Positions 1 through 8,207 of a stretch of DNA of 64,000 nucleotides are shown one piece after another; within the stretch, counting starts at the first letter, position 1, and each line of letters starts with the position of its first letter. Origin of the DNA: an uncultured Eubacteriales bacterium (GTDB taxonomy: Bacteria > Bacillota > Clostridia > Oscillospirales > Oscillospiraceae); the NCBI GenBank assembly GCA_900317905.1, contig ONIN01000002.1, positions 1 to 64,000 of the forward strand, in the 5' to 3' direction. The position numbers were made by a program, and so were the translations under genes. The notes under the pieces are model-generated. The model made no database searches and was not told the origin of the DNA. It saw only the letters and a program-made list of their open reading frames with translations.

Positions 1-1
1 C

Positions 2-121
2 GCCCTGTACATCGCGCAGGACTCCTTCGGCACCGCCTGCAACGTCACCGGCGACGGCGCCATCGCCATGCTGATGAACGCCATCACCGGCAAGAAGGAG
101 AAGGAAAAGGTCACTGCGTAA
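2..121 (+). CDS. Dicarboxylate/amino acid:cation symporter, C-terminal end only
   Basis: This is the last 39 codons of a gene that starts outside the window. The visible peptide contains QDSFGTACNVTGDGA, which matches the conserved last membrane region of the SLC1/DAACS family (GltP, DctA, SstT types), where the N-x-x-G-D segment helps form the cation and substrate sites. The tail is short and lysine/glutamate-rich. The next gene is an L-serine dehydratase, so a serine/threonine transporter (SstT-like) would make sense, but the fragment is too short to decide the substrate. Confidence 0.75.
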   Translation, partial: ALYIAQDSFGTACNVTGDGAIAMLMNAITGKKEKEKVTA

Positions 122-135
122 CCCATCCAAATCAA

Positions 136-165
136 AAAGGCCGGCAGTCTCTGCCGGCCTTTTCT
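136..165 (+). terminator. Hairpin terminator after the symporter gene
   Basis: A perfect 12-bp stem AAAGGCCGGCAG / CTGCCGGCCTTT with a TCT loop is followed by a short T-rich stretch. It lies only 16 nt before the next start codon, and no promoter fits between, so it probably allows partial read-through into the serine dehydratase gene. Confidence 0.8.
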
Positions 166-181
166 CAAATGGAGGAACATC

Positions 182-1387
182 ATGCAAAGCATCAAAAGTG
201 TCTATAAGATCGGCAACGGCCCTTCCAGCTCCCACACCGTCGGTCCCTATCGCGCCGCTGGCCTGTTCGGGGCCAGATATCCGGAGGCCGACGCCTACCG
301 GGTGACGCTGTACGGCTCTCTGGCCTTCACCGGTGAGGGCCACGGCACCGGCGGCGCCATCAAAACCGGTCTCCCCGGCGCAGAGATCGTCTTCAACCGC
401 GAGGTGAAGGAGCGGGATCTGCCCCACCCCAACACCATGCTGTTCGAGGCCTTCAAGGGCGGAGAACTGATCGGAAGCAACCGCATTTTCAGCATCGGCG
501 GCGGCTCCATCCGCATTGAGGGGGAGGAGTCCGACGAGGAGCGGGAGGTCTACCCCCAGAAGCACTTCTCCGAGATCCTGCAGCTGTGCCGGGAAAAGAG
601 CATCAGCCTGCCCCAGTTCATTTACCGCATGGAGGATCCCGCCATCCGCCAGTATCTGGCAGAGGTCTGGGAGGCCATGAAGGCCGCCGTCCACAGAGGT
701 CTGGAGGCCGAGGGCATCCTCCCCGGGGGCCTGGGCGTCTCCAGAAAGGCCAAGAAGCTCTACAACATGCGCTGCTACAACGAAAGCGCCGACGTGGCCA
801 TGAACCGCATCATCGCCGCCTACGCCTATGCCGTCAGTGAGGAAAACGCCGACGAGCACATCGTGGTCACGGCGCCCACCTGCGGCAGCTGCGGCGTGCT
901 TCCGGCGGTGCTCTACTACATGTACAACGACCGCGGCTTCCCCGAGGAGGAGATCCTCGACGCTCTGGCCGTGGCCGCCATCTTCGGCAACGTGATCCGC
1001 ACCAACGCCAGCATCTCCGGCGCCGAGTGCGGCTGCCAGGCGGAGATCGGCAGCGCCTGCTCCATGACCGCGGCCGCCCTGGCCAGCCTCTACGGCCTGA
1101 ACATCGACCAGATCGAGTACGCAGCCGAGATCGCCATGGAGCACAATCTGGGTCTCACCTGCGACCCGGTGAACGGTCTGGTGCAGATCCCCTGCATCGA
1201 GCGCAACGCCGTCGCGGCCATGCGCGCCATCAGCTCCGTGAACCTCTCCCGTTTCCTGTATGAGACCCGAAAGATCTCCTTCGACGAGGTCATCGCCACC
1301 ATGTACCGCACCGGCAAGGACATGGACGAAAAATACCGCGAGACCTCCCACGGTGGTCTTGCCAAGATTTATTACGGAAGCATTTGA
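182..1387 (+). CDS. sdaA: L-serine ammonia-lyase (serine dehydratase), iron-sulfur type, single chain
   Basis: It deaminates L-serine to pyruvate and ammonia in the cytoplasm using an oxygen-labile [4Fe-4S] cluster rather than PLP. The 401-aa chain joins both family domains: the beta part near the N terminus with the signature GNGPSSSHTVGP (about residues 11-22), and the alpha part from about residue 165 with APTCGSCGVLP, AECGCQAEIGSACS and CDPVNGLVQIPC, which supply the cluster cysteines. A GGAGG box sits 6 nt before the ATG. It follows a symporter gene with only a leaky-looking terminator between them, suggesting a serine uptake and breakdown unit. Length fits the fused form of the family. 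Confidence 0.93.
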   Translation: MQSIKSVYKIGNGPSSSHTVGPYRAAGLFGARYPEADAYRVTLYGSLAFTGEGHGTGGAIKTGLPGAEIVFNREVKERDLPHPNTMLFEAFKGGELIGSNRIFSIGGGSIRIEGEESDEEREVYPQKHFSEILQLCREKSISLPQFIYRMEDPAIRQYLAEVWEAMKAAVHRGLEAEGILPGGLGVSRKAKKLYNMRCYNESADVAMNRIIAAYAYAVSEENADEHIVVTAPTCGSCGVLPAVLYYMYNDRGFPEEEILDALAVAAIFGNVIRTNASISGAECGCQAEIGSACSMTAAALASLYGLNIDQIEYAAEIAMEHNLGLTCDPVNGLVQIPCIERNAVAAMRAISSVNLSRFLYETRKISFDEVIATMYRTGKDMDEKYRETSHGGLAKIYYGSI

Positions 1388-1400
1388 TCCGAACCCGCCA

Positions 1401-1434
1401 AAAAGGCCTGCACATCCGTGCAGGCCTTTTCTTT
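1401..1434 (+). terminator. Hairpin terminator after serine dehydratase
   Basis: A 13-bp perfect stem AAAAGGCCTGCAC / GTGCAGGCCTTTT with a 4-nt loop ends in a run of T, 13 nt after the stop codon. Confidence 0.88.
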
Positions 1435-1508
1435 GCTTCCGACAAAGTATTGCATCCTGTCTGCAATCTTGGTAAACTGGAATCATCCTAAATCTGGAGG
1501 ACGATACC

Positions 1509-1837
1509 ATGCGCCATCTGAAACAGATCCTCGCAATGCTGCTCTGTCTCTGTATTCTGATTTGCGCAGGCTGCGCTTCTGCGCCGCTGCCCAGCGAGAC
1601 GGCGGGCACTTCCGAGCTGCAGTACATCTTTGTCCACGGTCTCTCCGGCTGGGGCAGATACGACAAAACCTACCGCTTCGCCCCCTATTGGGGAACCAGA
1701 AACGGTGATCTGATGAAATATCTCGGTGAAGCGGGCTATCGCTGCCACGCGGCCTCGGCGGCATGACCATCAAGAAAGACGTTCGCCCCTTCTATCTCGA
1801 CCTGCTTTCGATGATCGACGCCCTGCCTCAGGCCTGA
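1509..1837 (+). pseudogene. Decayed lipase/esterase-like lipoprotein gene with internal deletion
   Basis: An 86-codon reading frame starts after a good GGAGG box. It shows a signal peptide with lipobox-like ICAGC (about residues 17-22), then YIFVHGLSGWG, a typical alpha/beta-hydrolase HG oxyanion-loop segment of secreted triacylglycerol lipases. The frame stops near 1766. A second frame from 1763 to 1837 encodes GGMTIKKDVRPFYLDLLSMIDALPQA, which looks like the C-terminal end of the same kind of enzyme. The catalytic middle (GHSxG serine, Asp, His) is missing. The simplest reading is loss of several hundred internal bases plus a frameshift. The relation of the second piece is inferred, not proven. 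Confidence 0.6.
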
Positions 1838-1850
1838 ATAATACACAGCA

Positions 1851-1886
1851 AAAACCGATCCGCCTGTCTTTCGGCGGATCGGTTTT
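1851..1886. terminator. Bidirectional terminator between converging genes
   Basis: A 14-bp perfect stem AAAACCGATCCGCC / GGCGGATCGGTTTT has A/T runs on both sides, so it can end transcripts from the lipase remnant on the plus strand and from the YczE-like gene on the minus strand. Confidence 0.85.
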
Positions 1887-1891
1887 GTCAG

Positions 1892-2587
1892 TTATTGCGG
1901 TTCCCGTCTGGAGAAAATGGTTTTCGCAGAATCCAGCAGATGCTGGTGCTGCACGGTCTTGGCGTCGAAGCCCACGGTGTAAAATGCCATCTGCATGATG
2001 GGGCCGGTGCCGAAGGCGCAGATCAGCGTACCGATGCCCACAGGGCCGCCCAGCAGCCAGCCGATGAAGGTGGCGAGGCTCAAAAGCCCGATGCTCACCG
2101 CGCCGATGGGGATGCGGCCCGCCCGCTTCGCCAGCGCCACCAACAGGGTGTCCCTCGGCCCGCAGCCCAGGGAGGCGATCATGTAGGCAAACTGCGTATA
2201 GGCCATGATGGTCAGCCCCAGCAGCATGACGGGGATGCCGGTTTTCAGAGAGGTGCAGGCCGGGACCACGTTGAAATGGTTGAACAGATCCACGGCCTTG
2301 CCCACCACCAGCGCGTCGATGAACATGGCGATGCCGATGGGCTCACGAAGGAGGATGTCCACCGCCAGGATCCCGTAGGAGACCGCCACCGACGCCGTGC
2401 CGTAGAGGATGCCGAAGGTTTTGGAAATGCCCAGATGGAGCACGTCCCAGGGCCCCGCGCCAATGTTGGCCTGGATGGTCAGATAGACGCCGAAGCCATT
2501 GGCAAAGAGGCTGATGGCTGCCAGCAGCATGTTCATGGCGATGGCCATGGCAGACCGGTTCGACCGCAGATCGTATGTTGAATGCAT
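1892..2587 (-). CDS. YczE/YyaS/YitT-like integral membrane protein
   Basis: A 231-aa hydrophobic protein with about five to six membrane spans. The N-terminal part has the family pattern FANGFGVYLTIQANIGAGPWDVLHLGIS, and the C-terminal half carries the repeated glycine-rich signature (LGCGPRDTLL, GTLICAFGTGP) typical of YczE-type proteins. Function in this family is poorly known; B. subtilis YczE influences surfactin-type natural product synthesis and YitT relatives are uncharacterised. It stands alone behind its own promoter and shares a terminator with the decayed lipase gene. The RBS (GGGTG) is weak. Membership is clear, role unknown. Confidence 0.82.
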   Translation of the reverse strand: MHSTYDLRSNRSAMAIAMNMLLAAISLFANGFGVYLTIQANIGAGPWDVLHLGISKTFGILYGTASVAVSYGILAVDILLREPIGIAMFIDALVVGKAVDLFNHFNVVPACTSLKTGIPVMLLGLTIMAYTQFAYMIASLGCGPRDTLLVALAKRAGRIPIGAVSIGLLSLATFIGWLLGGPVGIGTLICAFGTGPIMQMAFYTVGFDAKTVQHQHLLDSAKTIFSRREPQ

Positions 2588-2607
2588 GATGTTTTCACCC
2601 GAAGACA

Positions 2608-2636
2608 GTTATACGGCATTTTTCTCCATTTTGCAA
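2608..2636 (-). promoter_or_regulatory. SigA-type promoter for the YczE-like gene
   Basis: On the minus strand TTGCAA, 17 nt, TATAAC, ending about 20 nt before the start codon. Confidence 0.55.
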
Positions 2637-2640
2637 GCAG

Positions 2641-2682
2641 AAAATCGCCCCCGACCTGTTTTGACAGATCGGAGGCGGTTTT
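2641..2682 (-). terminator. Terminator of the pap-ppk1 operon
   Basis: A long, slightly imperfect stem (19 nt each side, AAAACCGCCTCCGATCTGT on the minus strand) followed by TTTT lies 10 nt after the ppk1 stop codon. Confidence 0.75.
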
Positions 2683-2692
2683 GTATGGTTTC

Positions 2693-5035
2693 TCAGTCCC
2701 GGAAGAAATCCTTCAATCGCTGCATCCAGCTGCGGGGCTCGGGTTCGGGGTCGGCGTATTCCACCACCACCTGCTGCACCGGCGGCGGCTCGATGGTCTG
2801 CGCCACCGGGATCTCCTGTACCACGGGGATCTCCATGACCTCCGGCGGTTCCGGCGGCTCCGATTCGGGGATTTCAGCCTCCGGAACTTCCGGCTCTGGG
2901 ATCTCCTCCAGAATCGGGATCTCCTCCAGAACCGAAAGCTCTGCCTCCGGCGGCTCCGGTTCCGTGGGCTTCTGATGGACGTTCCAGTGGCTGAAGTATT
3001 GATACAGCGCCTCCTGAGAGGAGGTGCCCTCGCCGCCGGGCTCTCTTAGATAAGTGCCGTCGGGCTGCATGATGCGGGACTTCTCCCGATCGGCGCGGAA
3101 TGCGTCCAGAATCTTCATCACCTGGGCGCGGGTCTCCGGGGTCTTCACCTCCATGAAGGCTTCGACTCTCCGCTCCAGATTCCGGTTCAGCAGGTCGCCG
3201 GAGCCCAGGAACAGCCGCTGATCGTCCCCATCACCGAAGGAGTAGACGCGGGAGTGCTCCAGCCAGCGGCCCACCACGCTCTTCACGGTGATGTTCTCGG
3301 TCTGGCCGGGGACGCCGGGCCTGAGGCAGCAGATGCCGCGGATGAAGAGCTCCACCTGTACTCCCGCCTGAGAGCACTGGATCAGCTTCTCCATGACCGC
3401 CAGATTGTTCATGGCGTTGACCTTGATGGCCACCCGGCCGTTCTCGCCCTTTTCGGTCTCCCGATCCAGCAGCTCCAAAACTCTGTTTTCAAAGCTCAGC
3501 GGCGCGATCCAGAGGGTTTCGGCCTCCGGCGGCAGCTGTCCCTCGGCCATGGCGGCGAGGGCGGCCTCGGCGTCTCTGGCGGCAGCCTCGTCAGCGGTGA
3601 TCAGGGAGAGGTCGGTGTACTGCTCGCCGGTGTTCTCGTTGTAGTTGCCGGTGCCCACCTGGGTGATGTGCTGCAGATTGCCGTCTCTCTGCAAAGTGAT
3701 CAGGCACAGCTTCGAGTGCACCTTGTAATCCGGCAGCCCGTAGATCACTCGGCAGCCGGCGTCCTCCAACAATTCGGAGTAGTCGATGTTGTTCTGCTCG
3801 TCGAACCGGGCACGCAGCTCCAGCAGGCACAGCACGTCCTTGCCCCGGTCGGCTGCATAGGCCAGGGCAGCGGCGATCTTGCTGGAGGAGGACATCCGAT
3901 ACAGCGTGATCTGGATCGAGAGCACCTCCGGGTCGTCCGCCGCCTCGTAGAGCAGATCCACGAAGGGCAGCATGCTCTGGAAGGGGTAACTCAATAAGAG
4001 ATCATGAGCGCGGATATAGTCGAAGTATTCACCCTTCTTGAGCCCCAGATCCCGCACCGGCTTCCGATCCGGATAGCGGAACTCCTCGTGGCCGCCGATG
4101 GCCGAGCGGAAGGAGAGGTCGAAGGGCACGGACTGGGTGAACACATACCGCTCCGGCACCCGGAGTTTTTTGATGAGCGCCGCCCTCGCGTTGTCGGAGA
4201 GCTTGCCGTAGAGCCGGACTCTGGTGGGCATCTCCCGCTTCCGTTTCGACAGCATGGAGGCCACCTTGTTTTTCAGATCCTTGTCGCCGCTGTTCTGCAC
4301 ACCGGAGAGGAACACGTCGGCGTTCCGGGTGACCTCCAGGATCACGGTCTGGGTCACGTCCTCCTTTTTCAATAAAAGCGGCAGGAAGTGGCGCACCAGC
4401 TGGGCGGTGAGGACGATCTTCTGTCTGCCGTCGATCTCGAAGGAGAGGTAGGCGGGGAGGCGGTGCAGCTGCAAAATCGCCATCCGCTGCTCCTGGCCTC
4501 TGCCCAGAAAGGCCACCACGTTCTGCTCGCCGTTCCAGAGGAAGGGGAGCGGCTGGTTCATGGAGATGATCTTGGGAAACAGCAGATCCTTGATGTCGCC
4601 GAAGAGCTTCTTGCTCATCAGCTCGTCCACCTTGCTGATCTTCTTGAAGTCCAGCACGTCGATCTGGTGCTTCTTCAGCTCCTCGCGGATGCCCTTCCAG
4701 ATGCTCTCCATGAGACTCTGCTGCTCTCTCGTGACCTTCAGAACCTCACGGATCTGCTCCTCCGGCGACATGCCGGTGAGGGGGTCGCTTTTCTCCGGCG
4801 TCAGCAGGGCCCGGTGGGTGAGGATGCCCATCCGAACTCTGTAAAACTCCGACAGGTTCGACTGGTAGATCATCAGAAATTTCAGCCGTTCCAGCAGCGG
4901 AACGCTGGGATCCGCCGCCTCCTGCAGGACGCGGAGATTGAAGCTCAGCCAGCTCAGCTCCCGGTTGAGATAGATGCTCTCTTCCGGGAGATGCTTTTTC
5001 ACTTTTTCTTCCGTTTTTTTCTCTTTGGAAGCCAT
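2693..5035 (-). CDS. ppk1: Polyphosphate kinase 1 with Pro/Glu-rich C-terminal tail
   Basis: It reversibly moves the terminal phosphate of ATP onto polyphosphate chains. The 780-aa protein has the N-terminal motif YLNRELSWLSFN (about 22-33), SEFYRVR (62-68), and the two phospholipase-D-like catalytic domains. His440 in KVHSKLCLI is the residue expected to become phosphorylated, with a second His594 in WLEHSRVYSF. The usual enzyme ends near residue 690; here about 75 extra residues are rich in Pro and Glu with repeats such as VLEEIPILEEIPEPEVPEAEIPE, ending in a short basic/aromatic helix (SWMQRLKDFFRD). It is the second gene of an operon, 20 nt after pap, so polymer synthesis and use are co-expressed. 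Confidence 0.95.
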   Translation of the reverse strand: MASKEKKTEEKVKKHLPEESIYLNRELSWLSFNLRVLQEAADPSVPLLERLKFLMIYQSNLSEFYRVRMGILTHRALLTPEKSDPLTGMSPEEQIREVLKVTREQQSLMESIWKGIREELKKHQIDVLDFKKISKVDELMSKKLFGDIKDLLFPKIISMNQPLPFLWNGEQNVVAFLGRGQEQRMAILQLHRLPAYLSFEIDGRQKIVLTAQLVRHFLPLLLKKEDVTQTVILEVTRNADVFLSGVQNSGDKDLKNKVASMLSKRKREMPTRVRLYGKLSDNARAALIKKLRVPERYVFTQSVPFDLSFRSAIGGHEEFRYPDRKPVRDLGLKKGEYFDYIRAHDLLLSYPFQSMLPFVDLLYEAADDPEVLSIQITLYRMSSSSKIAAALAYAADRGKDVLCLLELRARFDEQNNIDYSELLEDAGCRVIYGLPDYKVHSKLCLITLQRDGNLQHITQVGTGNYNENTGEQYTDLSLITADEAAARDAEAALAAMAEGQLPPEAETLWIAPLSFENRVLELLDRETEKGENGRVAIKVNAMNNLAVMEKLIQCSQAGVQVELFIRGICCLRPGVPGQTENITVKSVVGRWLEHSRVYSFGDGDDQRLFLGSGDLLNRNLERRVEAFMEVKTPETRAQVMKILDAFRADREKSRIMQPDGTYLREPGGEGTSSQEALYQYFSHWNVHQKPTEPEPPEAELSVLEEIPILEEIPEPEVPEAEIPESEPPEPPEVMEIPVVQEIPVAQTIEPPPVQQVVVEYADPEPEPRSWMQRLKDFFRD

Positions 5036-5055
5036 GATAACCTCAGATCAAATGA

Positions 5056-6531
5056 TCAAATGTGTGCCTCGCAGGCCTTCTCCAGCGCATCCACCACGAT
5101 CCGGAGGGTCTTGATGCGGGCGTATTTCTTGTCGTTGGACTCGATGATGAACCAGGGGGCGTTGGTGGTGCTGGTCTTCTGGAGCATCTCGTCGATGGCC
5201 TCCTCATACTGGGGCCACTTCTCGCGGTTGCGCCAGTCCTCCTCGGTGAGCTTCCACTGCTTTTCCGGGGTGTTCTGCCGGTCGTTGAACCGGGCAAGCT
5301 GGGTGTCCTGGTCGATGTGGATCCAGAACTTCAGAACCACGGCGCCCCAGTCGGTGAGCTGCCGCTCAAACTCGTTGATCTCGTTGTAGGCCCGCTTCCA
5401 ATCCTTCTCGGTGCAGAAGCCCTCCAGCCGTTCCACCATGACGCGGCCGTACCAGGTGCGGTCGAAGATGCAGACATGGCCGCTGCGGGGCAGGCGCGTC
5501 CAGAACCGCCACAGATACTGCCGGTTCAATTCTCTGGGCTCCGGGGAAGCGATGGGCATCACGTCGAAGCCTCTGGGATCCAGAGGTCTGGCTACTCTGC
5601 GGATGTTGCCGCCCTTGCCGGCAGCGTCCCAGCCCTCGTAGCAGAGGATCACCGGGATCTTCTTCCGGTAGATCCGGTTGTGGAGTTCGCCCAGGCGCTT
5701 CTGCAGCTTTTTCAGCTCCCGCTTATAATCCTCGTCGGTGAGGCAGGGGGAGAGATCCACTTCGGAGAGCTTCGGCATCTCCTTTAAGGGGAACTTCTCC
5801 TTGAAGGGCTCGCCCACATAGCGGCCTGCGGCCAGCGCCTCATCCACCTGGGTGACCAGGAGCTTCAGGGCGTCTCTGGCGGCAGAGCGCTTGTCGCCGC
5901 CGTTGAGGATGTGCCAGGGCACCAGCTTCCCGGTCTTGTCCATGAAGCCCTCGTAGGCGTCCCTGAAGGCGTCATACTCCTTGTGCTGCCAGAGATCGTC
6001 GCCGGTGACCCGCCACTCGGTCTCGTAGTTGTTTTTCAGCGCCTCCATGCGCTTGCGCTGCTCCTTGCGGTCGATGTCCACGAAGAGCTTCAGGATCAGG
6101 TAGCCGCCGTCCCGCAGCTGCCGCTCAAACTCGTTCACCGAGCGGACACGGTCTTTGTACTGATCCTTGGTGATCTCCCGCCGCAGCAGCTTGCGCACCA
6201 CGTCCTCCATCCAGCCGGAGTCATAGAACATGATCTTGCCATTTTCCGGGATGGCCTTGGCATAGGGGTAGAGGAAGGGATAGCGGCACTCTGCCTCCGG
6301 GGTGATTACCGGGGAAATGACGTTGTAGAATCTGGGGTCGATCTCGCTGATGAGCTCGTTGATCAGGCTGCCCTTGCCGGCGGCGGACCAGCCCTCCACC
6401 AGGACGATGATGGGGAGCTTTTTCTCCCGGATCTCCTGCTGCTGGGCAAGCAGGCGCTCTCTCAGAGATTTGATCTCCGTCTTCAAAGCGGCATCGTCGA
6501 CCTTCCGTTTTTCTTTCTTTCCGTTTTTCAT
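5056..6531 (-). CDS. pap: Polyphosphate:AMP phosphotransferase (two-domain PPK2)
   Basis: A class II PPK2 that uses polyphosphate to convert AMP to ADP. Two PPK2 domains follow in tandem: an N-terminal copy with GWSAAGKG (about 49-56) and a changed lid/Walker B region FYDSGWMED, and a C-terminal copy with GWDAAGKGG (302-310) and the canonical FDRTWYGRV (358-366). In characterised two-domain enzymes the C-terminal copy is the active one, which fits the changed motif here. Start choice: ATG at 6531 has AAAGGA 11 nt upstream; an in-frame GTG at 6537 lies 5 nt after the same box and is possible. It is the first gene of the pap-ppk1 operon. Confidence 0.92.
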   Translation of the reverse strand: MKNGKKEKRKVDDAALKTEIKSLRERLLAQQQEIREKKLPIIVLVEGWSAAGKGSLINELISEIDPRFYNVISPVITPEAECRYPFLYPYAKAIPENGKIMFYDSGWMEDVVRKLLRREITKDQYKDRVRSVNEFERQLRDGGYLILKLFVDIDRKEQRKRMEALKNNYETEWRVTGDDLWQHKEYDAFRDAYEGFMDKTGKLVPWHILNGGDKRSAARDALKLLVTQVDEALAAGRYVGEPFKEKFPLKEMPKLSEVDLSPCLTDEDYKRELKKLQKRLGELHNRIYRKKIPVILCYEGWDAAGKGGNIRRVARPLDPRGFDVMPIASPEPRELNRQYLWRFWTRLPRSGHVCIFDRTWYGRVMVERLEGFCTEKDWKRAYNEINEFERQLTDWGAVVLKFWIHIDQDTQLARFNDRQNTPEKQWKLTEEDWRNREKWPQYEEAIDEMLQKTSTTNAPWFIIESNDKKYARIKTLRIVVDALEKACEAHI

Positions 6532-6611
6532 AAACACACCGTTCCTTTATTGTTTAGTCCGATTTCGCATTTTCAGCATGGATTGCCGGAAAATGCACAT
6601 TTCCTGAGTGT

Positions 6612-6640
6612 ATTGTACAATAAGCGGCGCAACAAGTCAA
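6612..6640 (-). promoter_or_regulatory. SigA-type promoter of the pap-ppk1 operon
   Basis: Minus strand TTGACT, 17 nt, TACAAT; about 75 nt of leader before pap. Confidence 0.7.
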
Positions 6641-6662
6641 CGAGGATTTGGGGATTTCCGCG

Positions 6663-6709
6663 AAAAAACCAGCGCCGGTGCAGATCCTGCTCTGCTCCGG
6701 CGCTGATTT
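6663..6709 (-). terminator. Terminator of the EFR1-NifX/FKBP-pyk run
   Basis: A long stem (AAATCAGCGCCGG / CCGGCGCTGGTTT core, extended by GCAGA / TCTGC) is followed on the minus strand by TTTTTT. It lies about 30 nt after the pyruvate kinase stop. Confidence 0.8.
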
Positions 6710-6737
6710 CGTCGATTTTGTTAAGATGCGCAGCCCA

Positions 6738-8153
6738 TCACGGCACGGTCTCGATCCGAAGGACGTTGGTGTTGCCGCTCTCGCCGCTGGTGTCTCCGCC
6801 GGTCATGACGATGGTGCTGCCCGGCTGCAGATCCATCACGTCTCTGGCTGCGCGGACGGCGTAATAGTTCAAGACCTCCATGCTGGGGAACTGCTCAGTC
6901 AGCACCGGCAGCACGCCCCAGGAGAGGGCCAGCTTCCGCCAGGAATCCCGGTTGGTGGCGAGCCCCAGAATGGGCACCGGCGGTCGGAAACGGGAGACCA
7001 TCCGCACGGTCAAACCGCTGAGGGATGTGACCACGATGGCGCTGGCGTCCAGATCGATGGCCATGGTGCAGGCCGCATGGGAGATGGCGTCCACCCGGTT
7101 GCGGATGACGTAGCTCTCCCGGCGGAAGCGCTCCACGTAGTCGATGTGCCGCTCGGTCTCCTCGGCGATCTCGCCCATGACGCGCACTGCATCCACAGGG
7201 TTCTTGCCGGCGGCGGACTCTCCCGAGAGCATGACGGCAGAGGTGCCGTCATAAACAGCGTTGGCCACGTCGCTGATCTCCGCGCGGGTGGGTCTGGGCT
7301 TTTCGATCATGCTCTCCAGCATCTCGGTGGCGGTGATGACCCGCTTGCCCAGCAGGCGGCATTTGGTGATCAGATATTTCTGGATGGCTGGGAGCTCCGT
7401 GAAGGGCACCTCCACGCCCAGATCGCCGCGGGCCACCATGATGCCCTCACAGACAGAGCAGATCTCCTCGATGTTGTCCACGCCGGACTGGTTTTCGATC
7501 TTGGCGATCACGTCGATGCCGTCTCCGCCGTTTTCGTGCAGGAATTCCTTCATGTCCAAAATGTCCTGCTTGCGGGAGACAAAGGACGCGGCGATGAAGT
7601 CCACGCCGTTCCGGATGCCGAAAAGCAGATCCTCTCTATCATGGTCGCTGAGGAAGGGCTGGTTCAAGACCTTGCCGGGAAAGCTCATGCTCTTCCGGTC
7701 ACTGAGCACGCCGCCCGTCAGCACCCGGCAGCAGGCGTCGGTTTCGTCCAGAGACTCTACCTCGAAGATCACAAGACCGTTGTTCACCAGGATGCGATCC
7801 CCGATTGCCAGATCCTCCATAAGGCCCTTGTAGCTCACGGAGACGGTGGTCTCGTCGCCCTGGAGCTCTCGGGTGGTGAAGGTGAAGGCGTCGCCGTCCT
7901 TCAGCTCGATTTTGCCGTTTTGGAAGGTGCCGATGCGATACTCCGGCCCCTTGGTGTCCAGCATGATGGCGATGGGGATGCCCAATTCCTCCCGCACGGC
8001 CTTGATCATGTCGATTTTCTTCTGATGCTCCGGGTGAGTGCCGTGGGAGAAATTCAGGCGCGCCACGTTGAGGCCCTGCAGACACATCTCCCGAAAAACC
8101 GCCGGATCCTCGCTGGCGGGACCGATGGTGCCGATGATCTTGGTTTTTCTCAT
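6738..8153 (-). CDS. pyk: Pyruvate kinase
   Basis: It catalyses the last glycolytic step, phosphoenolpyruvate plus ADP to pyruvate plus ATP. The 471-aa product has the N-terminal TKIIGTIGPAS, the substrate motif RLNFSHG (about 32-38), the catalytic signature VIAKIENQSG with Lys218, and VARGDLGVE. The B domain lies between about 70 and 165 and a C-terminal allosteric domain closes the chain; there is no extra PEP-utiliser domain. ATG at 8153 is preceded by GGAGG at 7 nt; an upstream in-frame codon lacks an RBS. It is the last gene of a three-gene run with an EFR1 flavoprotein and a NifX/FKBP fusion. Confidence 0.96.
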   Translation of the reverse strand: MRKTKIIGTIGPASEDPAVFREMCLQGLNVARLNFSHGTHPEHQKKIDMIKAVREELGIPIAIMLDTKGPEYRIGTFQNGKIELKDGDAFTFTTRELQGDETTVSVSYKGLMEDLAIGDRILVNNGLVIFEVESLDETDACCRVLTGGVLSDRKSMSFPGKVLNQPFLSDHDREDLLFGIRNGVDFIAASFVSRKQDILDMKEFLHENGGDGIDVIAKIENQSGVDNIEEICSVCEGIMVARGDLGVEVPFTELPAIQKYLITKCRLLGKRVITATEMLESMIEKPRPTRAEISDVANAVYDGTSAVMLSGESAAGKNPVDAVRVMGEIAEETERHIDYVERFRRESYVIRNRVDAISHAACTMAIDLDASAIVVTSLSGLTVRMVSRFRPPVPILGLATNRDSWRKLALSWGVLPVLTEQFPSMEVLNYYAVRAARDVMDLQPGSTIVMTGGDTSGESGNTNVLRIETVP

Positions 8154-8207
8154 GGGAAATCCTCCTTCCAATCAGCCGATGGGACCTGTGCGTCGAAAGT
8201 GCGGGAA

